This document shows positions 1-10,100 of a DNA stretch of 33,807 nt, piece after piece; the stretch's first letter is position 1; each line of letters begins with the position of its first letter. This stretch comes from Nitrospinota bacterium. GTDB taxonomy: Bacteria > Nitrospinota_A > UBA7883 > JACRLM01. A model generated the notes under the pieces. The model saw nothing but the letters and a program-made list of their open reading frames with translations, did not search any database and was not told the DNA's origin. A program made the position numbers and the translations under genes. The stretch spans positions 1 to 33,807 of the forward strand of contig JADGAO010000004.1 of the NCBI GenBank assembly GCA_015231995.1. Direction: 5' to 3'.

Positions 1-201
1 GAGGTGTTCTTCACCTCGGACTCCCAATCTTAGGGCATTTTGACAAACAAAGATGACAATCCTGATCCTTCGGTCGCAGGGCCTCCCTCAGGATGACACA
101 CTCTGGAAATTGTTGTTGCTGTCCGAGGTGTTCTTCACCTCGGACTCCCAATCTTAGGGCATTTTGACAAACAAAGATGGCGGGGTGAAGAACACCCCGC
201 C
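1..201. repeat. REP-like hairpin/tandem repeat region: a 55-bp direct repeat at 1-55 and 125-179, plus hairpins at 1-17, 123-143 and 179-201
   Basis: GAGGTGTTCTTCACCTCGGACTCCCAATCTTAGGGCATTTTGACAAACAAAGATG occurs twice. Hairpins GAGGTG-TTCTT-CACCTC, CCGAGGTG-TTCTT-CACCTCGG and GGCGGGGTG-AAGAA-CACCCCGCC. Confidence 0.85.
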
Positions 202-259
202 AAGCATCAATGAAAGGCAACGGCGCGAAGGAATTGAAACGCCCACTGGTGGCGTACAG

Positions 260-1402
260 CTACTTCTCCAGCGAGCCTAACGGTATGAGTGTCTGTTCCG
301 TGGCCGACACTAACGGCGCGTAGCTGAGATAGGCGTTGGCGGTAATCGTGACCGGCTCTTTAGGCTTGATGTTGAACATGAACCGGGCCGCTCGGGTTTC
401 GCCGGGGTTGATAGAGCTGTTCTCGATAATCCTTTTGCCGTTGACACATGCGGCGCCTCCGGGCGTGATGACTTTCCCATCCACCCCTGAGATCTTCTTC
501 CCAAACGTCTTTTTCTGGCTCTCCGTCCTGCCATCCGCATCCTTCACGGTCACTTCCAGAATCAGTTCGCGCGGCTGGGTTCCAGTCGGCACGGCGTGGC
601 CGGCACGTGCGTTGGTGACGTCAATATCCACGACATACCGCTCTCCCTTTGAAGGGGCCGACTTGACCAGATGCAGTTTAATCGCCCCTTTCATGGTATC
701 GAGGTTGTGCGAAAGGCTATGGTCGTGAACCTTGCTAGCGGTTGAGGGCTTGATCGCCGGATCCGCCGGAGAGCCGGAAATCCTCGGCATATGGCATCCC
801 TGGCACTGCACGCCTTTGGCGGCGTATCCAGACGTTTTCCACTCGCTGTATGTCGTGGCGGTCTTGACGCCGTGGACGCTTGTTATCTCATGGCAACCGG
901 CGCACAACTCGGACTTGTTGAACCACTCCGCATACGAGGCGGAATGGGCGGGCGATTTGGCGTCTTTCATCGAAGCCCGTTTCTTCCCCGCCACGTCAAG
1001 CTTGAACGGCTCCGGCGACGCCAGGTCCACGCTTTCGATGGAATGGCAGAAATCGCATGTCACCCCCTCGCTTGTGATGGGAAGGGCCGCATCGGCGTCT
1101 TTGGTGGAGATGGTCGTGGGCGCATGGCACTTGAGGCAGGTCTCTTTGGCGGCGCCTTTGGTGGCAAGATACTCCCGGGCGTAGGCCATGCTGAAAATGG
1201 GGTTGGTGAACGACAACGAGTGCAGGGAGCGGGAGAACTCCTCGTAGATGTCCTTGTGGCAAGTCCCGCAGACCTGTGAGCTTGTGAACCCGTGGGCTTC
1301 CACCTTTGCGTCAACGGCGAAGGCAGTGGTGGATATGAAAAGATGCCCCATCAATAGAAAAAGCAGAAGCGTTTTGCCGGCGGTGGTTGAGTGTCTTCTC
1401 AT
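260..1402 (-). CDS. Periplasmic multiheme (five CxxCH) c-type cytochrome, cytochrome c554-like
   Basis: CxxCH motifs CGTCH, CLKCH, CDFCH, CAGCH, CQGCH; N-terminal signal peptide (LLLFLLMGHLFISTTAFA). ATG at 1402 preceded by GAGGAGAGA is a better start than the track start at 1462. Confidence 0.85.
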   Translation of the reverse strand: MRRHSTTAGKTLLLFLLMGHLFISTTAFAVDAKVEAHGFTSSQVCGTCHKDIYEEFSRSLHSLSFTNPIFSMAYAREYLATKGAAKETCLKCHAPTTISTKDADAALPITSEGVTCDFCHSIESVDLASPEPFKLDVAGKKRASMKDAKSPAHSASYAEWFNKSELCAGCHEITSVHGVKTATTYSEWKTSGYAAKGVQCQGCHMPRISGSPADPAIKPSTASKVHDHSLSHNLDTMKGAIKLHLVKSAPSKGERYVVDIDVTNARAGHAVPTGTQPRELILEVTVKDADGRTESQKKTFGKKISGVDGKVITPGGAACVNGKRIIENSSINPGETRAARFMFNIKPKEPVTITANAYLSYAPLVSATEQTLIPLGSLEK

Positions 1403-1468
1403 TCTCTCCTCACTCCAACTGACGTATGAAATAAACATGCGCCGGACACTACGATTCCCCAAAAAACG

Positions 1469-4400
1469 CTATCCCAAAAAACGCCTGACACGCGGGATCA
1501 AATCCTCGGCCATTATGGGTTTGCCGACGAAATCGTCCGCGCCGAGACGGAACGCCTTCTCGCGGCTTTCCATCTGATTGTCGGCGGTTATGATTATAAC
1601 CGGGGTGGAGGCGGTCTCAGGATTCTTTTTGATGGCCTGCAAAAGGTCAAAGCCGCTCATCTTCGGCATCATTATGTCTGTGATTACGATATTCGGACGT
1701 TCGTTTTCCAAAATGCCCAGGGCCTGTTCGCCATCCTCCGCCTCCAGCACGTTAATGCCGATTCTGGCCAGATGCTGTTTGAGCAGGTATCGCACGGGAG
1801 CCTGGTCGTCCACAATCAACGCCACAGGACTGACCGGCGAAAGATTTGCGTAAAACACGCTTCCCCGGCCCTCTTCGGACTCCACGGTCAAATCCCCTCC
1901 CATGGCCGACATAATATCGTGGCTCAAAGGAAGGCCCAACCCTGTGCCCAGCTCCCCCTCCGTTCCCGGCGAAGTGGTTTTTTCCTCGTGCCGGAAGAGG
2001 AACGGAAGGAAGCTCTTCTTTATCCCGACGCCCGTGTCTTGCACGGCGACAATTCCGTTTCCCGGGGCGAACACCCTTACAACCCCTCCCCTCGAGGTGA
2101 ACTTCACGGCGTTCGTGAGAAGGTTTTGCAGTACCTCTACAAACAGGTTGAGGTCCGCGTATAACCTTGACCCGGCCGGAATTTCGTTGGAGAGGGCGAC
2201 TCCCTTGCCAGCCGCCTGCTGGGAGATGTGGGCAAGCGCCATTGTCACCACCACCGACGCGTCGAAAAACCTGAATGCCGGCTTTATTTTGCCTGTCCTG
2301 AGCCTGCTTATGTCCAACAGCTCGTCTATCATATGGATCATGCGATGCCCGCTTTGCAGGACGTGGGTCATGATATCCCTGTTGCGTTCGCTGACTGTCT
2401 CGTCATTTATGACTTCCAACAGGCCGATGATGCTTGCAAACGGAGATTTGAGGTCGTGGGCGACAAGCGAGACGAACTTGTCCTTGAGTTTCGTGGCTTC
2501 CTCCGCCCTCTCTTTGGCCTCCGTAAGCTCCCGCATGATCCTCTGGCGCTCCGTTATATCCGAAAACGCCACCACCACGCCAGTGACCTGGGAGTCATCT
2601 ATCATGGGAGAAGCGATAATGCTGGCGGAGAACATTCCGCCGTCCTTCCTGGTAAGAAGCTCGCCGTCAGCGAGGTGGGTTTGACCAGAGCTGAGAGCTT
2701 TGTAAGCTGGGCAGTCGCATTTTTGTATGGTTGATCCGTCTTCTTTTTTTCCATGGAAACGCCTGTGCACGTCCATCCCCAAAAGCTCCGCTTCAGACCA
2801 TCCGAGAAGCCGTTCGGCTTCCGGGTTCATGAACGTAAGGCGCCCTTCCGAGTCGAGGGCGTAGACGCCCTGCCCTATTACGGAGGTTATTTCGCGTATC
2901 TTCTTCTCGCTCCTCGCCACCGCCTCCTCCGCCTCCTTGCGGTCGGTTATGTCGAAACAGGAGCCTATATAGCCGATGAACTCGCCGGATGATGAAAACC
3001 TCGGAGTTCCGTTGTCCAGCACCCATCTGTACGCCCCATCTTTCCTGCGCAACCGGTACATCATGGAAAAAAATTTCCGGGCGTTAAAGGATTTAATGTA
3101 CATGTCCACACAACGCTCCCGGTCGTGCGGATGGACCCCCTGCGCCCAGCCGTCGCCCATTTCATCCTCCAACGGCCTGCCGGTGAAGTCGAGCCAGCCT
3201 TTGTTGAAGTAATTGCATTTCGCGTCCGTCCCCGACATCCAGATGAGAACGGGCGCGCTGTCGGCGACGAGGCGGAACCGGTTTTCGCTTTCGCGCATGG
3301 CTTCTTCGGCCTTCTTGCGTTCGGTGATGTCGCTGATGACGCCGTGCCAGAGAGTCCCTCCGTCCGCCTCCCGTTCGGGGATCGCGTTGCCGAAAAGCCA
3401 TCGCTCCTCGCTATCGTAACGCTTGAGCCGGAACTCGATCTGCCATGGCGTCAAATCCCGCGCCGACGCCTGCACGGAAGCCATCAGAGGCCCCAAATCG
3501 TCGGGATGCACTGCGGCAAACGCCTTGGCCGCATCCTCGCGCACTTCCTCCGGGCCGACCTGGGCTATATCGCGCAGGGATTCGCTGGCGTAAGGAAAAC
3601 AGAAACTGCCATCCGGGCGCGCCCGGAACTGGTACACAACGCCCGGAACCCGGCTGGCGATTTTATCGAGGCGGTCAAGGGCCTCCTGCCTTTCCTCCTC
3701 TGCCTTCCTGCGTTCCGTGACGTCAATGAACGTGCCAGCCACCAACCCCGTATTCACGCGGAACAGCGTGCCTTCCACCCATTTATCCAGACGAGCGATG
3801 CGCTCCAGATAACTGTAGGGCTTCCCGGTGCGTTCCACTTCGCCGAAGATGTCGAGCCATTTCCTGTCCAGGCCGGGGATCGTCGCATACGCCTTTTTCC
3901 CCACGACATCTTCCTTTTTCGAGTTAAGTATCCTTAAGCACTCATCGTTTACTTCGATCGTGATGTAATCGACAGGATGCCCCTGTTCGTCGAAGACCAT
4001 TTTGTTGAGCGCAAAACCGCTCACCATTTTTTCAAACAGATTGCGGAATTTTTCTTCGCTCTCTTTGAGGGCCTGCTCCGTCCGCTTGCGCTCGGTGGCG
4101 TCGCGCACCAGAGCCAGAATGCGCGTCTGGCCGCCAATGTACGCAAATCGAAGGCTTACCTCGACCCAAAACAAATGTCCGTCGCGGGCGCGCGCCAGCC
4201 AGTCGAAAGTCTGCGGTTCCCGGCTCGCCAACCCGATTTTTTCAGCGGCCTCGACGGACGAATATGGGGGTATGCCGGCGCTAAGGTCGTCCGGGCCGCA
4301 GGCAAGCGCTTCTTCGCGGGTAAACCCGTACATCTCGCACATGCGGGGATTGACGTCTATGATTCTCCCGGTTTGGGCGTCGTGAATGAATATCGCGTCA

Positions 4401-6097
4401 TTGACGGCGCTGAATATCTCGCGGAATTTCTTCTCGCTCTCTTCCAGAGCTTTCTCCGCCAGCCTGCGTTCGGTGATGTCCTGGAGGGCTGTGACCCTGA
4501 TCCGCCGCCCCCCAAATTCCATCATCCGGGCGCGAATCTCGATGGGGAAGAATGAGCCGTCTTTCCTCATTCCCATAATCTCGTACGGTTTCTCGTAACC
4601 GGCGGCGATGTTGGCGGCAACGATTGCGTGGTAATCGGGCGCGGTCAGCTCCAGCGCGTTTCTTCCGGCAAGCTCCTCGACCGTTTCATACCCGAACATC
4701 CCCAGAAAGGCCCGGTTGACGTCAATAAAACGGCCCTGCTCGCTGATGGCGATCCCCTCGAACGACGCCTCGGCCAACTGCCGGAACCTCTGCTCGCTCT
4801 CCCTTAGTTTCTCTTCGGCGATTTTTCTTTTTCCCACCTCATCGGCGAGTTTGTCGCGGGAGCCGGTCGTCGTTCTCAGATTAACCGCCATCTGGTTGAA
4901 GGCCATGGCAAGGCTTCCCAACTCGTCGCTGGATAATTCCTCCATATGGATGTCGTAATCGCCATCGCCGATACGTTTGGCGTATTTTTCCATCCGCGCC
5001 ACCGGCCGGGCCATCCGCCAGCCAAAGTACATTGCGGACAGCCCCATGAGCGCGATAAGAACGCTTCCCGCCAACGCGATCTCCCGCGTGCGCTTCCATG
5101 ATTCGGAGATGGCCTCGCCAAGACCCTGCGAAATGACGACGAACCATGGCTCCCCCTGGTTGCCCAACTGGTGCTCTATGGAACCCGCAGAGCCGCTGAA
5201 CCCGTATTCCCCTGCGTCGTTAGCCATCTTCACAGGCGCGTAGCCTGTCAGCGTCTGCCCCCCTGTGTCTTTGAAAATAATGGAGCCGGAAGCCCTGGCC
5301 CCCAGTTTTTCCACAAGGGCGGACGGGGCGTCGCCGGTGAGCGGCCTGACTCCTGGCGCAAGAACGATTTGACCGTTGCCTCTTACTATCATCAGTTTGC
5401 CTGTGGCGCCGGGGCGGAAACTTTCTATGACCTTATTCAATGTCGAGGTGATGTCATGGTTGCATTTAAGCCTCCCGATAACCTCGCCGCCTTCCACAAC
5501 CGGGATGGTGACTCCGATGACGTAACCATTAGAGCTTGCGTCGTATCCCCGGTCTTCAAAAAACCCGCGCCCCCTGCCGCCGTCACCGGTAGCCATCCAC
5601 CAAGATTTGTGGTGAGGGGCAAGGACGGGAGGATGCTTCATGGTGGCGATGATGACGCCGTATTTGTTTGTGAGGAAAATCTCGCCGTATTCGCCGGGGA
5701 ACTCCCGTTCGTGCTCCCTGAAATACTCCGCGACTGCGTTTGTCGTGTATGGCCGCACAAACTGGTCGTCCTCCTTTTTTGCCTGTGTCCACGCCTCGTT
5801 AAGGCGCGCTATCTCCATTCGCCTTTTGTCCAAGGAGAGTTGGGCAAACTGGCTGTTGCTCTCCGCAAGAGCGTTGATGACGACGTGAGACCGCGAGAGA
5901 ACGGAGGCTATGTGGGCTTTTTCTTTAAGAGTAATGGATATGCGCTCTGCTCGCTCCAACGCGGTTTGTTCGAAAAATATTTTCTGGACATGGATATCGG
6001 CGTCGCGGGCTTCGATGAAATACAGAACGGATATGGCGAGCAGGAAGGCGCCGCCTATCCCGAAAATGGCGAAAGCGAACTTATACTGCAGTTTCAT
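1469..6097 (-). CDS. Multi-PAS hybrid sensor histidine kinase with C-terminal receiver domain
   Basis: N-terminal TM and extracytoplasmic sensor, HAMP-like segment, about six PAS/PAC units ending in D(I/V/A)T(E/D)R linkers, H-box (FVSLVAHDLKSPFASIIGLLE), ATPase motifs (DTGVGI, GTGLGLPL), receiver (VALIVDDQAPVR...VITDIMMPKMSGFDLL). Confidence 0.95.
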   Translation of the reverse strand: MKLQYKFAFAIFGIGGAFLLAISVLYFIEARDADIHVQKIFFEQTALERAERISITLKEKAHIASVLSRSHVVINALAESNSQFAQLSLDKRRMEIARLNEAWTQAKKEDDQFVRPYTTNAVAEYFREHEREFPGEYGEIFLTNKYGVIIATMKHPPVLAPHHKSWWMATGDGGRGRGFFEDRGYDASSNGYVIGVTIPVVEGGEVIGRLKCNHDITSTLNKVIESFRPGATGKLMIVRGNGQIVLAPGVRPLTGDAPSALVEKLGARASGSIIFKDTGGQTLTGYAPVKMANDAGEYGFSGSAGSIEHQLGNQGEPWFVVISQGLGEAISESWKRTREIALAGSVLIALMGLSAMYFGWRMARPVARMEKYAKRIGDGDYDIHMEELSSDELGSLAMAFNQMAVNLRTTTGSRDKLADEVGKRKIAEEKLRESEQRFRQLAEASFEGIAISEQGRFIDVNRAFLGMFGYETVEELAGRNALELTAPDYHAIVAANIAAGYEKPYEIMGMRKDGSFFPIEIRARMMEFGGRRIRVTALQDITERRLAEKALEESEKKFREIFSAVNDAIFIHDAQTGRIIDVNPRMCEMYGFTREEALACGPDDLSAGIPPYSSVEAAEKIGLASREPQTFDWLARARDGHLFWVEVSLRFAYIGGQTRILALVRDATERKRTEQALKESEEKFRNLFEKMVSGFALNKMVFDEQGHPVDYITIEVNDECLRILNSKKEDVVGKKAYATIPGLDRKWLDIFGEVERTGKPYSYLERIARLDKWVEGTLFRVNTGLVAGTFIDVTERRKAEEERQEALDRLDKIASRVPGVVYQFRARPDGSFCFPYASESLRDIAQVGPEEVREDAAKAFAAVHPDDLGPLMASVQASARDLTPWQIEFRLKRYDSEERWLFGNAIPEREADGGTLWHGVISDITERKKAEEAMRESENRFRLVADSAPVLIWMSGTDAKCNYFNKGWLDFTGRPLEDEMGDGWAQGVHPHDRERCVDMYIKSFNARKFFSMMYRLRRKDGAYRWVLDNGTPRFSSSGEFIGYIGSCFDITDRKEAEEAVARSEKKIREITSVIGQGVYALDSEGRLTFMNPEAERLLGWSEAELLGMDVHRRFHGKKEDGSTIQKCDCPAYKALSSGQTHLADGELLTRKDGGMFSASIIASPMIDDSQVTGVVVAFSDITERQRIMRELTEAKERAEEATKLKDKFVSLVAHDLKSPFASIIGLLEVINDETVSERNRDIMTHVLQSGHRMIHMIDELLDISRLRTGKIKPAFRFFDASVVVTMALAHISQQAAGKGVALSNEIPAGSRLYADLNLFVEVLQNLLTNAVKFTSRGGVVRVFAPGNGIVAVQDTGVGIKKSFLPFLFRHEEKTTSPGTEGELGTGLGLPLSHDIMSAMGGDLTVESEEGRGSVFYANLSPVSPVALIVDDQAPVRYLLKQHLARIGINVLEAEDGEQALGILENERPNIVITDIMMPKMSGFDLLQAIKKNPETASTPVIIITADNQMESREKAFRLGADDFVGKPIMAEDLIPRVRRFLG

Positions 6098-6239
6098 ATT
6101 TAAATGCCATTAAAAATCAAACGGGTTTAAGTCCGCTGATACCCCTGGACAGGTATGAACCCCTTTAATGATCACGGGTATTGCAGTCTCATTTTATAAC
6201 ATTTCGGCATAGCATGTAAGACTGACTGACGCCGTTCAG

Positions 6240-6332
6240 CCTGAAAAAGACCAGACGGAGGCGTTCAAACAGTGGTTCGGTGACAGCAAGGTTGTGGACG
6301 AGGATGGGAAGGGAAGTTTGTCGAAGCCTTAA
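6240..6332 (+). pseudogene. Relic fragment of a phage/mobile-element polyvalent protein (ART-PolyVal/MuF-C-like segment)
   Basis: + frame reads PEKDQTEAFKQWFGDSKVVDEDGKGSLSKP*, resembling the common FKxWFGDSKVVDExGKPLVVYHGT segment of polyvalent proteins. No start codon and truncated. Confidence 0.5.
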
Positions 6333-6407
6333 TTTTCCGCCAACTGCTTATACTTTGCTCACATTAAAAGCTCGTGAATCTTCTAATCGCGCAACGCTTT
6401 GATTAAA

Positions 6408-6455
6408 TGGTGCCCCCGGCGTGATTCGAACACGCGGCCTACGGATTAGGAATCA
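6408..6455 (-). tRNA. Partial tRNA-Arg(CCT), 3' half only; putative attachment-site scar
   Basis: Reverse complement GATTCCTAATCCGTAGGCCGCGTGTTCGAATCACGCCGGGGGCACCA: anticodon loop TTCCTAA, T-arm GCGTG-TTCGAAT-CACGC, acceptor 3' strand CGGGGGC, A73 and CCA. No matching 5' half (GCCCCCG... plus D-arm) to the right. Confidence 0.8.
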
Positions 6456-6575
6456 TCGGTCTATGGAATATCCACAACACTGCATAACAAGCTACAACGC
6501 TTAACAACAATTAATTCATAGTGATAAATCAATTCAAGGTCAAGGCTATTGTTGTGACCTGTTGTCATTTATCTT

Positions 6576-6593
6576 GGTGAACTTAAGTTTACC
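6576..6593. promoter_or_regulatory. Near-perfect palindrome GGTGAACTTAAGTTTACC, degenerate copy of the island palindrome
   Basis: Same half-site GTGAAC with 4-nt spacer; one mismatch (GTTTAC instead of GTTCAC). Confidence 0.45.
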
Positions 6594-6830
6594 CTCTCTG
6601 TTTTGAGATTAAAAGGGTGGCCTATAACATTGCCACCCAATGCCATGTCTCGATGGTTTCCCGGAAACGCCATCGTGAAGTTCTCACCTTGCCAGCGAAA
6701 ACCCGCTGTAAGCTGGAGACATACCCGGAGCTAATCCACCTCAATCCTCCTATTGGAACTAATGCTGGCAGTGGTATTTGGAAGCGATCTCAAAAACAGC
6801 ATTGCAATTGCTAAATGCCAAGTATCTCAG

Positions 6831-7058
6831 TCATGCCTCCTTTTTTATCTCTACTGTCTTATCACCTGTTACGGCCATAAGCACCCGTGCACTATACCCT
6901 TTATCTACATGACGTTCTCCTCACTGGTGTAAGCAGTTTATTTGCCATCCGGGTATAGCATCCGTAGTTACTACGTTTTTGTGCATTCTGTCACTAACAT
7001 CGTATACAAATACCTTCCCGTTCCTGTTACGGGTAATCTCGTATAATACATTTTCCAT
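6831..7058 (-). pseudogene. Small ORF (45 codons, in-frame TGA, then 29 more codons)
   Basis: MENVLYEITRNRNGKVFVYDVSDRMHKNVVTTDAIPGWQINCLHQ*GERHVDKGYSARVLMAVTGDKTVEIKKEA*. ATG at 7058 preceded by GAGGAG; TGA at 6921-6923; second stop at 6831-6833. Confidence 0.5.
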
Positions 7059-7070
7059 CACCAACTCCTC

Positions 7071-7086
7071 GTGAACTTATGTTCAA
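7071..7086. promoter_or_regulatory. Palindromic putative operator GTGAACTTATGTTCAA
   Basis: GAAC-N4-GTTC core; 12 nt upstream of the small-ORF ATG at 7058. Confidence 0.6.
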
Positions 7087-7108
7087 AATTTTAGCGAACG
7101 ATGGGTCA

Positions 7109-10100
7109 TCATACCCCACATAGCTTGTCCTCAAATGCAATTTGCCCACGCAGTGGCCAGTGAATCGCAATGCCAGCTACATGTCCAACAGATTTTATCC
7201 CAACAAGTATGTCCGCGTATGAGCGCAATTGCGGCAGGTGCGATATGTATGCTTCTTTTGGCGAAATAACAGTTGCGATTTTATGATCTATTAGCCACGC
7301 TCCCTTGCCAGTCATGACCAACATGTCAATGACACCGGAAACAACGCTTCTCTGCTCATTTAAGCCGATAATCGGAGTTTCGTAGAGGATATCGGATGGA
7401 GCTAAGTGGTCATTGACCCACAGCATGAATTGACGCGCCTGTTCTTGCGCCTTCTCAATATGCTCTCGTGCGAGAGTTTTATTTAAAACCCGATCGACGG
7501 CATCAAGCGCATCAGGTCGTTGGCACAATATTTCAAAAGCCTTGTGCATAGCTGTCCCGAAATCCATCGCGGACAAATCGGCGTGGACACTCATAGCCCC
7601 AGCATAAGAGATTACTTTAGGGCGACAAGAAAGGCTCTTTCCAGAAGTAAGGTCTGAAGGCCTTGCAAATTCCGGGGTTAATTTATTTGGACTGGCTCCT
7701 CGCCTAATCGCTGATCTTCCGATTCTCCCCTGAAATACATCATTGGGCGCTTTTCCAGTTGAAATACCATCTTGCGTTGCCATTAGATGGCGTTTGCAGG
7801 GAAACACCTGTTTTCCTAACTGGATTCCCTTTTCAACAAGTCCAATTCCCGTGGCGTCGTATAGAACATCCCAAAACATGGTTCCGGAAGTTGACCGCTC
7901 CGCTTGGAACTGTATTATAAGCCGCTCCCTTGCGCGGGTCAGGGCCACATACCACAGACGGCGCATCTCCTCATGTGTTCCTGGCCATAAGGCATCTTTG
8001 AATGATTCCTTTTTTTCAGGAATAACGGAAGATGGCCAGACGGATATATGAGCCTTATCGATAATGGCGTCAAGATCGCTGAATCCAGAATATGTGATGT
8101 CAAAGTGCGGGAAGCGTTGCTCCTGCTTTACGTTTGTTCCACAGACGAAGACGACTGGCCATTCCCGGCCTTTGGCGCTATGCCATGTGCTAAGTTCCAC
8201 GGCGTTTTCATCCAGATAACGGGCGTCAGGCTGGGTTCCATCCGCTTCCGCTCGCGCTTGTAGCCATGCGAGGAATGTTTTTAAGGATGTCCCATAAAAA
8301 CCGCCACTGCCAAGCGCGTCCCTGTTAGCTTCCGTAAACTGACGCGCCTCGTTTAAAAAACGGATGATGTTCGCCCGCACCTGATCTCCATCTTCCCATT
8401 CGGAGACAATATCGAATAAACCAAGAGCATCCACGGTTTGTCTGGCAATTGTGTCAACAGGGCTAACATCTACAGATGGCCTCAAATCATCAAGCGCATT
8501 GAGTATTCGATCATCAATTTGGCCCTTTTTAAGCAATCCCTTCAATGCGCTCTCAAGAGAGTGCTCCCCCAGCTCCGTGACGGCAAGATAAAGAGCCGCA
8601 TGACTTTCAGACGGATCAGAAAGGTGCGCCATAGCGTGATACAACACCTGTATCATTGGCTCATCAAACCATCCCATCGCTTCCACTTTCACGCGCAATC
8701 CCATATCTCGTAGAGCCGTGGCGTATTCAGCCATTAAGTTGCGACGCGGGCAGAGTATGGCTATGTCGCTTCCACGGATGCGCCGAGCTTCGCCCGTGCG
8801 CCTATCGGTCACGAAGTTGTCATCATCAGTCAAGTATCCGTGAATCATGGTGGCAGTGGTCGTAATCCAATCACGCTTAGCCACCTTGCCATATGGGATT
8901 ATCACTTCAAGGGCTGTGGAGCTAGTTTTGAAAGTGGCCTTCGGTCGCAACGGTTGGTACTCGTCCTCAAAGAGACGCTTCCCTACAGTATTCACGAAAT
9001 CCATCAAGTCTTTACTGGAGCGATAATTATCAGTCAGTGGACTCACCATCTTGCGGTGTTTATCCTCAAGAGCCTTAAAGAGGCGCGCATCAGCGTTTTG
9101 GAATCCCATGATTGCTTGTTTAAGATCGCCCACCGCCAAGATTGGGGTTCCCATTCGGTGGAACGTCCATAGCAACGCGAATTGTAGCGGGTTGGTGTCC
9201 TGAAACTCGTCAATGACAAGGCAATCAAACATTCCCTTGAGACGTTCATGAGCTGAAGTGACATTGCAAACCAAATGAAGCGCAAGGGCCACCATATCGG
9301 TAAAATCTATGAGACCGTGCCCCTTCTTTGTGGCTTCATAGCTCGTTATTATGTCAGCGCAACCTTCAAGCATATTTCCCAAAAACTTGAGATGGTCGGT
9401 CAAAGGCCCCTCATGCTCAATGATCCTATCCGCCGCGCTGATCACACTGGATACGGCATCATCGTAGCCTTCCGGCAATGGGCATCCTCGCTTTGATTGG
9501 CGTAATTTGCGTAAATCCTGCCACAATGACCAATCGCCCTTTAGCGGCTCTCCACCAGCGGCGCGATGCAAAGTATCAAAATCACTTCGTAAATCACTTT
9601 CTGCCGCTTTGTTTGTTCCATGGGTCTGCGCAAGTGACACGGGAAATTGTTTCAGTAAAGCCTTAACCGCCGCCGTAAGTTCTTTTCGCAATATTTCGCC
9701 GTCAGCAACAGGCCCGTAGACCTTGCGTATCTCGCGTTCCGCTTCTCGGATGAGTGATTGGCGGCGCTTGTTAGAAATTGAGCCGAGTGACCGTAAGAGC
9801 GAAACAAGATGCAGACCCTCGGCGCGAAATGAAGATTCAGAGCTACTACCATCACCATACTTGTAGGTAAAACCATAATGGGGCAGATTTTGGATAATAG
9901 GTTCAAGCTGTGAGGCGCGTGAAAGAGCTTGCCGGATAAAAATTTCCTCTTCATCCTCATTAAGAAGGCGCAATGAAGGTGATATCCCTGCGTCAAAAGC
10001 GAATTCCGTTATCAGCCGCAACCCAAAAGAATGGATCGTTGAAATCTGGGCGGCATCCAAACGAAGCGCGGCGTCCAAGTTCAGCCTTCCGATCAACTCC

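Noticed and set aside
11-220. 69-aa minus ORF across the left repeats
   Set aside because: Made entirely of hairpin/repeat sequence; probable spurious ORF.
5171-6103. 310-aa + strand ORF opposite the PAS kinase (also 3125-3937, 1902-2684, 3977-4555)
   Set aside because: Antisense shadow ORFs of a GC-rich gene with clear domain motifs on the minus strand.
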